Source: Acrocarpospora macrocephala (GTDB taxonomy: Bacteria > Actinomycetota > Actinomycetes > Streptosporangiales > Streptosporangiaceae). Taken from it: a stretch of DNA of 55,456 bases. This document shows positions 44,686 to 52,314 of the stretch, piece after piece. The number at the start of each line of letters is the position of its first letter. Position 1 is the first letter of the stretch. A model generated the notes under the pieces. It was given only the letters and a program-made list of their open reading frames with translations, made no database searches and was not told where the DNA came from. The stretch is from NCBI RefSeq assembly GCF_009687865.1, contig NZ_BLAE01000009.1:116042-171497 (forward strand), read 5' to 3'. The translations under genes were made by a program, and so were the position numbers.

Positions 44686-46818
44686 ATGAGCATCGTTTAT
44701 CGAACCTGTCCGCTCTGCGAGGCCGTGTGCGGCCTGAAGATCACCCTCGACGACGCCGGACATGTCACCGATGTGCGCGGCGACCGGGAGGACCCCTTCA
44801 GCCGGGGATTCATCTGCCCTAAAGGCGCCTCGCTCGGCCGCCTCGACGAGGACCCCGACCGCCTGCGCGCCCCGCTCGTCCGGGACGGCGACCAGTGGCG
44901 CGAGGTCTCCTGGCCGGCGGCGTTCGCCGCCGTCGAACGCGGCCTGGCCGCCGTGCCCGGCCCTGCCCGGGCCATCTACCTGGGCAATCCGAGCGCGCAC
45001 ACGATGGCCGGCGCGCTGTACGGCTCGGCGGTCGCCCGCAGCCTCGGCACCCGCGCCGTCTTCTCCGCCAGCACCGCCGACCAGATGCCCAAGCACGTCT
45101 CCTGCGGCCTGATGTTCGGCAACCCGCTGGCCATCCCGGTGCCCGACCTGGACCGCACCGCCTACCTGCTCATGCTTGGCGCCAACCCGCTGGAGTCCAA
45201 CGGCTCGCTCTGCACCGCGCCCGACTTCCCCGGCCGCCTGAAGGCGATCAGGAAGCGCGGCGGACGCCTGGTCGTCGTCGACCCGCGCCGGACCCGCACC
45301 GCCGACCTGGCCGACGAGCACGTCTTCGTGCGGCCCGGCACGGATGCGTACCTGCTGGCGGGCATCGCCCACACGCTGTTCGCCGAGGGTCTGGTCACGG
45401 TGGACACGCCGGTCAGCGGCCTGGCCGAGGTGGAGGCCGCGCTCCGGGACTTCCCCGCCGAGCTCGCCGCGCGGGCGTGCGGGGTGCCCGCCGCCGTGAT
45501 CGTACGGCTGGCGCGTGAGCTCGCCGCCGCTCCGAGTGCCGCCGTGTATGCCCGCCTTGGCACCTGTACGGCCGAATTCGGGACGATCACCCAGTGGCTG
45601 GTGGACGTGCTCAACGTGCTGACCGGCAATCTGGATCGGCCTGGTGGGGCCATGTTCGCTCGGCCGGCTACCGAACGGGGCGCGCGGCGCAAGCCGTACC
45701 GGACGGGGCGGTGGCACAGCAGGGTGCGCGGGCTGCCGGAGGCCAACGGCGAGTTGCCGGTGGCGACGCTGGCCGATGAGATCGAGACGCCCGGTGAGGG
45801 GCAGGTCAGGGCGCTGATCACGATTGCCGGGAATCCGGTGCTTTCGGCGCCCAACGGGGCTCGGCTGGATCGGGCGTTCCGGGGGCTTGAGTTCATGGTG
45901 AGCGTGGATCCGTACCTGAACGAGACCACGCGGCACGCGCATGTGATCCTGCCGCCGCCGCGGATTCTCAACTCCGGGCATTTCGACTTCGCGCTGCTGG
46001 GGTTCGCGGTGCGCAACTACGTCAGGTATTCGCCTCCGGCGCTGCCGCTGGACGGCGCGCCGCCGGAGACCGAGATCCTGGCCCGGCTGGCGATGATCGC
46101 GTCCGGGCAGGGCGCGGACGCGGATCCGGCGCTGCTGGACGAGCTCATCCTGACCGGCTTGCTCGGCGACTCCCCGGAACGGCGCGCCGCGCTGGACGGC
46201 TCTTCGGGGGCCGAACTGCGGCTGGACGCGATGTTGCGGCTGGGCCCGTACGGCGAGTGGTCCGGCGGCGGTGACCTGTCCTTGCGCAAGCTCCGCGAGC
46301 ACCCGCACGGGATCGATCTCGGCCCGCTGGAGCCCCGGCTTCCGGGCAATCTGGCGACGGCTTCCGGCCTGATCGAGCTGGCCCCGGAGGGGATCATGGC
46401 CGATCTGGTACGGCTCCGCGCGCGGCTTTCTGCGGAAATACCGGAATTTTTGCTGATTGGGCGGCGGCATCTGCGGTCGAACAACAGCTGGCTGCACAAC
46501 GTGGGGCCGCTGGTGGGCGGGAGCAATCAGTGCACGTTGCAGATCAATCCGGTGGATGTGGCGCGGCTGGGGCTTGGGCGGGAGGCGGTGGTGCGGTCGG
46601 CGAAGGGCGAGCTGACCGTGCCGCTGGAGCCGACTGACACGATCATGCCGGGGGTGGTGAGCCTGCCGCACGGCTGGGGGCACGAGGGCAGCGCGCAGGC
46701 GGTCGCGGCCAAGAACGCGGGGGTGAGCGTCAACGTGCTCACCGACGAGGATGTGATCGACCCGTTGTCCGGGAATGCCGTGTTCAACGGGGTTCCGGTG
46801 AGCTTGGCGATACGATGA
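44686..46818 (+). CDS. Molybdopterin-dependent oxidoreductase (4Fe-4S containing)
   Basis: A 710-residue member of the formate-dehydrogenase/nitrate-reductase family. The N-terminal cluster site is CPLCEAVC, then FICPKG. MGD-binding segments include LGANPLESNGS, VVVDPRRTRTADLADEHVFV, RPGTDAYLL and the TGNLDRPGGA loop. The molydop-binding C-terminal domain starts near FLLIGRRHLRSNNSWLHN. No subunit or chaperone genes are next to it, so it seems to be a stand-alone single-subunit enzyme; the substrate is unknown. ATG 44686 has AGGAG six bases upstream; the ORF is open further back to 44443 but without relevance. Confidence 0.9.
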   Translation: MSIVYRTCPLCEAVCGLKITLDDAGHVTDVRGDREDPFSRGFICPKGASLGRLDEDPDRLRAPLVRDGDQWREVSWPAAFAAVERGLAAVPGPARAIYLGNPSAHTMAGALYGSAVARSLGTRAVFSASTADQMPKHVSCGLMFGNPLAIPVPDLDRTAYLLMLGANPLESNGSLCTAPDFPGRLKAIRKRGGRLVVVDPRRTRTADLADEHVFVRPGTDAYLLAGIAHTLFAEGLVTVDTPVSGLAEVEAALRDFPAELAARACGVPAAVIVRLARELAAAPSAAVYARLGTCTAEFGTITQWLVDVLNVLTGNLDRPGGAMFARPATERGARRKPYRTGRWHSRVRGLPEANGELPVATLADEIETPGEGQVRALITIAGNPVLSAPNGARLDRAFRGLEFMVSVDPYLNETTRHAHVILPPPRILNSGHFDFALLGFAVRNYVRYSPPALPLDGAPPETEILARLAMIASGQGADADPALLDELILTGLLGDSPERRAALDGSSGAELRLDAMLRLGPYGEWSGGGDLSLRKLREHPHGIDLGPLEPRLPGNLATASGLIELAPEGIMADLVRLRARLSAEIPEFLLIGRRHLRSNNSWLHNVGPLVGGSNQCTLQINPVDVARLGLGREAVVRSAKGELTVPLEPTDTIMPGVVSLPHGWGHEGSAQAVAAKNAGVSVNVLTDEDVIDPLSGNAVFNGVPVSLAIR

Positions 46819-46869
46819 TCTTGCCAACTCGGCCGCTAAGGGTGATCACGTCCGATTAGGCTTGCGCAG

Positions 46870-47472
46870 GTGACCACCGCGCATCACGAGGACCGCCTGT
46901 CGGGCCAGATCCAGTTCATTCTGGAGATCGACAAGCTGAAACGCGTCCTGCGGCGCAACCTGCTCATCGACGGCTCCCGGCGGGAGAACGACGCCGAGCA
47001 TTCCTGGCATCTCGGAATGCTGGCGTTGGTCATGGCCGAGCATGCCGAGCCCGGGGTGAATCTGGACCGGGTGGTACGGATGCTGCTCGTGCACGACATC
47101 GTGGAGATCGACGCCGGGGACACGTTCATCTACGACGTGGTGGCGGTGGAGGCGCAGGAGGCGGCCGAGCGGGCGGCGGCGGATCGTATCTTCGGGCTGC
47201 TGCCGGAGGATCAGGCTGCGGAGTTCCGGGCGTTGTGGGATGAGTTCGAGGCGCGCGAGACCCCGGAGGCGCGGTTCGCGAAGGCGCTCGATCGGCTGGC
47301 TCCGATCATGGCCAATCATCACAATGAGGGCGGCACCTGGGCGTTGTACAAGGTGACGGCGCGGCAGGTGCGGGAGAAGATCGCGATTATCGCGGATGGG
47401 TCGGCGACGCTGGGAGCGTTCGCGGTGGCGCTGGTGGAGACGTCTGTGGCGCGGGGACACCTGGCGCCCTGA
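46870..47472 (+). CDS. HD domain hydrolase (YfbR/HDDC2-like)
   Basis: A 200-residue HD-superfamily protein. Metal ligands are visible in AEHSWHLGMLALVMAEH and LLVHDIVEIDAGD (His-Asp pair), with a later Asp in AKALDRLAPIMANHHN. The closest known class removes phosphate from deoxynucleoside 5-prime monophosphates (YfbR, HDDC2). The exact substrate is inference. GTG 46870 is the start, with little ribosome-binding signal. A 9-bp stem just after the gene may terminate it. Confidence 0.85.
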   Translation: MTTAHHEDRLSGQIQFILEIDKLKRVLRRNLLIDGSRRENDAEHSWHLGMLALVMAEHAEPGVNLDRVVRMLLVHDIVEIDAGDTFIYDVVAVEAQEAAERAAADRIFGLLPEDQAAEFRALWDEFEARETPEARFAKALDRLAPIMANHHNEGGTWALYKVTARQVREKIAIIADGSATLGAFAVALVETSVARGHLAP

Positions 47473-47474
47473 CG

Positions 47475-47519
47475 CCTGGGCCGTTTGTGGCGGGAAGGTG
47501 GAGACCTCTGCGGCCCAGG
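47475..47519 (+). terminator. Hairpin after the HD gene
   Basis: CCTGGGCCG (47475-47483) pairs with CGGCCCAGG (47511-47519), a 9-bp stem with a 27-nt loop, right after the HD stop. It is a weak-to-moderate terminator candidate. Confidence 0.45.
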
Positions 47520-47602
47520 GGCACCCGAACCCTGATCCGGGGTCTTGCGGCCGGATGTTCGCCTTCCTGAGGCGGGGGTAGGTCGGTCAGGGGGTGAAAT
47601 CG

Positions 47603-48502
47603 ATGGATAAATCGACTGAACCGCGCCGGGCAAACCGTCTCATCGCTCCGCCTGGGGAGACCTTGGATCGGTTGGAGCACAGTAGTCGGCTTGATCCGCC
47701 GATACGGGTGCTGGCGAAAGCCGTACGAGCCAGGATCCGGCCAGGGCGGTTGCGGGACATGCTGCATGGGGTGCCGATCGGGCATCCGCTTCATCCGTTG
47801 CTGGCCACGTTCACGCTGGGGTCTCTGGCGGGGACCGCCGTGCTCGACCTGACCTCAGTTGATCCACGGGCGGCGCGCGTGCTCCTGACGACGGGGCTGG
47901 CGGCCGCGCTGCCCACGGCGGCGGCGGGGATCACCGACTGGTCGTCCCTGCATCGGGAACAACAGCGGGTCGGCTTCGTCCACGCGGTGGCCAATGTGAC
48001 CGCGCTCAGTCTCTACACCACCTCGCTCCTCATGCGGCTCACCGGCCGCACCCGAACCGGCCGGACCCTGTCCTTTCTGGGCCTCGGAGCCGCGAGCCTG
48101 GCCGGATATCTCGGCGGGCACCTGGCGCATCGCCAAGCCGCCGGCGCCAACCACGCCGAATCGGTCACCCATTTGGTCCCGACCGGCTGGCACGACCTGT
48201 GCACTCTCCGCGAGCTCCCCCACGGCCGCCCTGTCATCCGCCGCCTCGGCTACATCGACCTTTTCGTCCTCCGCCTGGGCGAAACCGTCACGATCCTCGC
48301 CGACGGCTGTTCCCACCTGGCCGGCCCGCTCCACCAGGGCCGCATCGCCGTCGAGGACGGCACTCCGTGCATCATCTGCCCGTGGCACGGCAGCGTTTTC
48401 CGCCTCACCGACGGCTCCGTAGTCCACGGCCCCGCCACCGCTCCCCAACCCTGCCTGCAAACCCGCCTCAGTGAGGATGGCATAGTCCAGGTCTGTGTCT
48501 AG
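47603..48502 (+). CDS. Membrane protein with DUF2231 and C-terminal Rieske [2Fe-2S] domain
   Basis: About 299 residues. A DUF2231-type four-helix membrane region runs from about 50-195 (GVPIGHPLHPLLATFTLGSL, AAGITDWSSL). It leads into a Rieske ferredoxin-like domain with cluster ligands C-S-H (ADGCSHLAGPL) and C-P-W-H (CPWHGSVFRLTDGSVVHGPA). The spacing between the two ligand pairs is 20 residues, longer than the usual 15-17. Such fusions are common in actinobacteria and likely move electrons at the membrane; the partner is unknown. ATG 47603 or GTG 47594 could start it. Confidence 0.85.
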   Translation: MDKSTEPRRANRLIAPPGETLDRLEHSSRLDPPIRVLAKAVRARIRPGRLRDMLHGVPIGHPLHPLLATFTLGSLAGTAVLDLTSVDPRAARVLLTTGLAAALPTAAAGITDWSSLHREQQRVGFVHAVANVTALSLYTTSLLMRLTGRTRTGRTLSFLGLGAASLAGYLGGHLAHRQAAGANHAESVTHLVPTGWHDLCTLRELPHGRPVIRRLGYIDLFVLRLGETVTILADGCSHLAGPLHQGRIAVEDGTPCIICPWHGSVFRLTDGSVVHGPATAPQPCLQTRLSEDGIVQVCV

Positions 48503-48571
48503 AAGGCGTATACCTCGATCCTGGTCCTATCGGTCTGCCACAAAATCGCTCGCCAGGTTGAGGAGATCTTG

Positions 48572-49327
48572 GTGACGCCGCTGGAAGCGGTCGCGGTTTT
48601 CGCGGCGGGGGTTGGGGCCGGGGGGATCAATGCCGTGGTCGGGTCGGGGTCGTTGATTACGTTTCCGACGTTGCTGGCGGTGGGGTATCCGCCGGTGGTG
48701 GCGAATGTGTCCAACAACATTGGGCTGGTTCCGGGTGGGATTACCAGCGTGCTCGGGTACCGGGCCGAGTTGCGGGGGCAGCTGGAGCGGTTGCTGCGGT
48801 TGGGCATCGGGTCGGTGCTAGGGGCGCTGGTCGGGGGGTTGCTGCTGCTGTGGTTGCCGGAGCAGGCGTTCCAGGTGATCGTGCCGGTGCTGATCGCGGT
48901 GGCGTGTGTGCTGGTGGTGGCGCAGCCCAAACTCAATGTGTGGCTGGCTGAGCGGCGGCCGCACGCGCATCCGCATGGGGGGCCGTGGTTGTGGCTGGGG
49001 GTGTTCGGGGCTGGGATGTACGGGGGATATTTCGGGGCGGCGCAGGGGGTTGTGCTGATCGGGCTGCTGGGAGTTTTCCTCGATGAGGGATTGCAGCGGG
49101 TCAACGCGGCCAAGAATCTGCTCTCACTGCTGGTCAACACATCGGCGGCAGTGCTGTTCGTGGTGATCGCTCAGGTCGACTGGACGGCGGTGGCCTTGAT
49201 CGCGGTTGGGTCCGCGCTGGGCGGATTCATCGGTGCCCGAGTCGGCCGGAAACTTCCCGCTCCCTTCCTGCGCGCCGTGATCGTCATCGTCGGCGTCACG
49301 GCCATCATCAAACTCCTGACATCCTGA
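48572..49327 (+). CDS. TauE/SafE family sulfite exporter-like permease
   Basis: A 251-residue permease with two similar four-helix halves: AGGINAVVGSGSLITFPTLL and the NVSNNIGLVPGG loop in the first, YGGYFGAAQGVVLIG and NAAKNLLSLLVN in the second. The family exports sulfite, sulfoacetate or other organic anions; specificity cannot be read. GTG 48572 is favoured because GAGGAG stands six bases upstream, while a TTG lies 3 bp earlier. A His-rich loop (HAHPHGGP) joins the halves. Confidence 0.9.
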   Translation: MTPLEAVAVFAAGVGAGGINAVVGSGSLITFPTLLAVGYPPVVANVSNNIGLVPGGITSVLGYRAELRGQLERLLRLGIGSVLGALVGGLLLLWLPEQAFQVIVPVLIAVACVLVVAQPKLNVWLAERRPHAHPHGGPWLWLGVFGAGMYGGYFGAAQGVVLIGLLGVFLDEGLQRVNAAKNLLSLLVNTSAAVLFVVIAQVDWTAVALIAVGSALGGFIGARVGRKLPAPFLRAVIVIVGVTAIIKLLTS

Positions 49328-49367
49328 AAAATGCGTACAAATGCTCGAATGTGGGTATGACAAGGGT

Positions 49368-49604
49368 GTGAAAGGGGATCGAGTAGAAATCGTCATCGAC
49401 GCCGGCGGCACCCCGCGCACCTACGAGGTCGTCGCGACCAAAGCCGGCCGCCGCGTCGAGGTAACCACCGGCCGCAGCATCGTCGAAGTAAGCGAAGTAA
49501 CCCGAAACGGCACCCCCGTCCGCACCGCCCGCTTCATGTCCAACCGCATCCTCGCCCTCGTCGAGCACCCGGTGGACGGCGGTCCCACTCCCCTCGGAAC
49601 CTAG
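49368..49604 (+). CDS. Small conserved hypothetical protein (beta-rich)
   Basis: A 78-residue protein, KGDRVEIVIDAGGTPRTYEV, then RRVEVTTGRSIVEVSEVTR and FMSNRILALVEHP. Alternating hydrophobic residues suggest a small beta-barrel. I recall similar short proteins in actinobacteria but no function. GTG 49368 is the likely start; ATG 49341 would add nine residues but lacks a ribosome-binding site. Its stop overlaps the convergent SPFH gene by 4 bp. Confidence 0.6.
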   Translation: MKGDRVEIVIDAGGTPRTYEVVATKAGRRVEVTTGRSIVEVSEVTRNGTPVRTARFMSNRILALVEHPVDGGPTPLGT

Positions 49605-50572
49605 GAAGAAGGACGGTCGATCTGACCGTCCTGCCGAGGGTTGACCGCGTCCCGCGGAGGTTCTACCGCATCACGCGGAGGGCTGAAGAGGCCGCCCAGG
49701 TTTTCGAGGGCGCGGCCCATTTCGGAGGGGACGATCCAGAGTTTGTTGGCGTCGCCCTTGGCGATTTCGGGGAGGGTTTTGAGGTACTGGTAGGCGAGGA
49801 GGCGGTCGTCGGGGGCGCCCTCGTGGATGGCTTTGAAGACCATGGCGATGGCGTCGGCCTCGCCCTTGGCGCGCATGGCCTTGGCTTCGGCTTCGGCCTG
49901 GGCGCGGAGGACGGCGGCTTCGGCTTCGCCGCGGGCCTTGAGGACGGCGGCTTCGCGTTCGCCCTGCGCGGTGAGGATGGCGGACTGCTTGTTGCCTTCC
50001 GCGGTGAGGATGGCGGCGCGTTTGTCACGGTCGGCGCGCATCTGCTTCTCCATCGAATCCTGGATGGAGGCAGGCGGATCGATCGCCTTGAGCTCGACCC
50101 GGTTGACGCGGATGCCCCATTTGCCGGTCGCGTCGTCCAGCACCCCGCGCAGCTCGGTGTTGATCTCCTCGCGCGAGGTGAGCGTGCGCTCCAGATCCAT
50201 CCCGCCGACCACGTTCCGCAGCGTCGTCACGGTCAGCTGCTCCACCGCGACAATGAAGCTCGCGATCTCGTACGTGGCCGCTTTCGGGTCGGTGACCTGG
50301 AAGTAGATGACCGTGTCGATGGAGACGACCAGGTTGTCCGAGGTGATCACCGGCTGCGGCGGAAACGTCACCACCTGCTCGCGGAGATCGACCTCGACCT
50401 TTATCCGGTCGATGAACGGCACCACGATGTTCAGACCCGCGTTGAGGGTCCGGTGGTAGCGACCGAAACGCTCCACGATCCTGGAGGTGGCCTGCGGCAC
50501 GATTCTGATCGTTCTGGCCAGGGCAAATCCCGCGACACCAACCACGATCAGGGCGGCGATGAGCTCAACCAT
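49601..50572 (-). CDS. SPFH/band-7 (slipin/HflK-like) membrane protein
   Basis: A 323-residue SPFH protein. One N-terminal membrane helix (MVELIAALIVVGVAGFALA) precedes the band-7 domain (ATSRIVERFGRYHRTLNAGL, VDLREQVVTFPPQPVITSDN). A long Ala/Glu/Arg-rich coiled coil (EGNKQSAILTAQGEREAAVL) is followed by a tail with duplicated PPRDAVE/PRDAVN words. SPFH proteins build membrane scaffolds and often regulate proteases; an NfeD partner is not in view. ATG 50572 has GGAG seven bases upstream. The further open frame to 50668 is not used. Confidence 0.92.
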   Translation of the reverse strand: MVELIAALIVVGVAGFALARTIRIVPQATSRIVERFGRYHRTLNAGLNIVVPFIDRIKVEVDLREQVVTFPPQPVITSDNLVVSIDTVIYFQVTDPKAATYEIASFIVAVEQLTVTTLRNVVGGMDLERTLTSREEINTELRGVLDDATGKWGIRVNRVELKAIDPPASIQDSMEKQMRADRDKRAAILTAEGNKQSAILTAQGEREAAVLKARGEAEAAVLRAQAEAEAKAMRAKGEADAIAMVFKAIHEGAPDDRLLAYQYLKTLPEIAKGDANKLWIVPSEMGRALENLGGLFSPPRDAVEPPRDAVNPRQDGQIDRPSS

Positions 50573-50646
50573 GCTCTCACTCCAGTCTTTGACCCCGGCT
50601 GGAATGCTATTTGGTTTTGCCGATACGCGTGGATTAAGACCACATA

Positions 50647-51435
50647 TCAGAACGGACGCGCGTACCACCGGCCGTTGTCGCCGCGGTCCAGGCTGAGCGG
50701 CACGCCGAATGTCTTGGACAGGTTGTCGGAGTTCATCACCTGCTCGAGCGGCCCCTGCGCGACCACCGATCCATGCCGCAGCAGCATCACGTGGGTGAAC
50801 CCGGCCGGCACCTCCTCGACGTGATGCGTGACCAGCACCATGGTCGGCGACTTCGCGTCCAGGGCCAGCGCGGACAGCCGCCTCACCAGATCCTCCCGGG
50901 CGGCCACGTCAAGCCCTGCGGCGGGCTCGTCCAGCAGCAGCAACTCCGGGTCGGGCATGAGGGCTCGAGCGATCTGCACCCGTTTGCGCTCGCCCTCGGA
51001 CAACGTGCCGAACCGCCGCCGGATCAGGTGCGCGCAGCCGAGTTGATCGATTAATTCGACCGCGCGGGTCACGTCGTTGGAGTCGTACTCCTCGTTCCAG
51101 CGGCCGAGAATCGCGTACGACGCGGTGATGACCAGGTCGATGACCTTCTCCTCGGGCGGCACCCGTTCGGCCAGCGCCGAGCTGGCCAACCCGATTCTGG
51201 GCCGCAACTCGAAGACGTCGGTCTGGCCGAGGCGCTCGCCGAGGATCTCCACCGAACCTTCGGTGGGGAACAACAACGCGGCGGCGACCTGCAGCAACGT
51301 GGTTTTGCCCGCGCCGTTGGGGCCGATCACCACCCAACGTTCGTCCTCGCGCACGGTCCATTCGATGCCGCCCAAGAGCGTCGCGCCGTCCCTCCGGACG
51401 GCCACGTCCTGCAGCCGAAGCACCTGACCGCCCAC
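50647..51435 (-). CDS. ABC transporter ATP-binding protein (stand-alone)
   Basis: A 262-residue ATPase. Walker A is GPNGAGKTT, signature LSEGERKR, Walker B LLLLDEPAAGLDV, and the H-loop is LVTHHVEEV. ModF/YdiF-like iron-uptake type ATPases show this WVVIGPNGAG context. No permease gene is next to it, so the transported substrate and partner are unknown. GTG 51435 has GGAGGGGG six bases upstream. The next gene is divergent. Confidence 0.92.
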   Translation of the reverse strand: MGGQVLRLQDVAVRRDGATLLGGIEWTVREDERWVVIGPNGAGKTTLLQVAAALLFPTEGSVEILGERLGQTDVFELRPRIGLASSALAERVPPEEKVIDLVITASYAILGRWNEEYDSNDVTRAVELIDQLGCAHLIRRRFGTLSEGERKRVQIARALMPDPELLLLDEPAAGLDVAAREDLVRRLSALALDAKSPTMVLVTHHVEEVPAGFTHVMLLRHGSVVAQGPLEQVMNSDNLSKTFGVPLSLDRGDNGRWYARPF

Positions 51436-51496
51436 GACAGTCCCCCTCCCGTTCGAACACGCTCAGACAAAACCTATTGCAGGACGAGCGCATATC

Positions 51497-52303
51497 GTGG
51501 ACTGGGTGCGCACCGATTCACCGATCTCCGCCACCCTTGTCGCCTGGGGCAACGCCTGGCTGACCGGGCACATCGGTCTTGACGAGGCCGTGGACCGGGT
51601 CGAACGCGCCGCGGGCCCGCAGCTCGTGGCCGTCCCCGTGGATGCCACCCCCGCCACCGAGACGGCCGGTTCGCCCTTGCCCGCCGAGGTTTCCGCGCCC
51701 GCCGCCGAGCTGGCCGACGTGCCGTTGCGCGGCTTCCTGGCGGAACTGCGCGGCGAAGGACTGACCTCGTTCCGGCTGGCCCTGCCCGCGCCCGGGGATC
51801 CGCTGGGGCTGACCGGGCCGCCCGCGTTCACCCGCTCGGCGGTGGCGGCCGAGCAGGCGGCGATCGCCGTACTGGACGGCAAGCGGCTCGGCCTGGTGCC
51901 CGCCGAAGACCGCCGCGGCTCCTCCTACTCGGGCGTACGGTGGGCGACCATGCCCGCCGCGACCACCGACGCCGACGTGCCACAACTAGCCGAAGCCGAA
52001 CGCGCCCTCACCCTCACCATGCGCTCCGCAACCGACGCCCTGATCGGCATAGACGGCCCCGCCCAAGGTTTCCCCTCCCTCGACGCCGCCGACGAGGCCC
52101 TCGCCCCCGGCTACCCCGGCCGGGCCCACCGTCTGGGCGCCCTGGCCGCCCGCCTCTCCCTCGCCCTCCGCCTCGCCGAGGAACGCGGCCTCACCACCAG
52201 CCAACTCACCACCCGCAACGAGGCCCTCCGCGACCTCGACCGCGCCGTACGCCGAGCAAGAATCGCCGCCCACCACGCAATCGTGGAACTCAGAACGCCC
52301 TGA
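51497..52303 (+). CDS. Conserved actinobacterial hypothetical protein
   Basis: A 268-residue soluble protein beginning MDWVRTDSPISATLVAWGNA. It contains LRGFLAELRGEGLTSFRLAL, a PPAFTRSAVAAEQAAIAV segment and a C-terminal helical half with arginine-rich words (SLALRLAEERGLTTSQLTTR). It has no transmembrane helices or known catalytic motifs. It is divergent from the ABC ATPase across a 61-bp gap, and I recall homologues beside a similar ATPase in other actinobacteria. GTG 51497 or 51506 could be the start. Confidence 0.75.
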   Translation: MDWVRTDSPISATLVAWGNAWLTGHIGLDEAVDRVERAAGPQLVAVPVDATPATETAGSPLPAEVSAPAAELADVPLRGFLAELRGEGLTSFRLALPAPGDPLGLTGPPAFTRSAVAAEQAAIAVLDGKRLGLVPAEDRRGSSYSGVRWATMPAATTDADVPQLAEAERALTLTMRSATDALIGIDGPAQGFPSLDAADEALAPGYPGRAHRLGALAARLSLALRLAEERGLTTSQLTTRNEALRDLDRAVRRARIAAHHAIVELRTP

Positions 52304-52314
52304 AGCTCGAGTCG

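Noticed and set aside
44674-46827. 717-codon ORF antisense to the molybdopterin oxidoreductase
   Set aside because: Arg/Gln/Pro-rich shadow frame; the plus-strand gene has cluster and cofactor motifs and a good ribosome-binding site.
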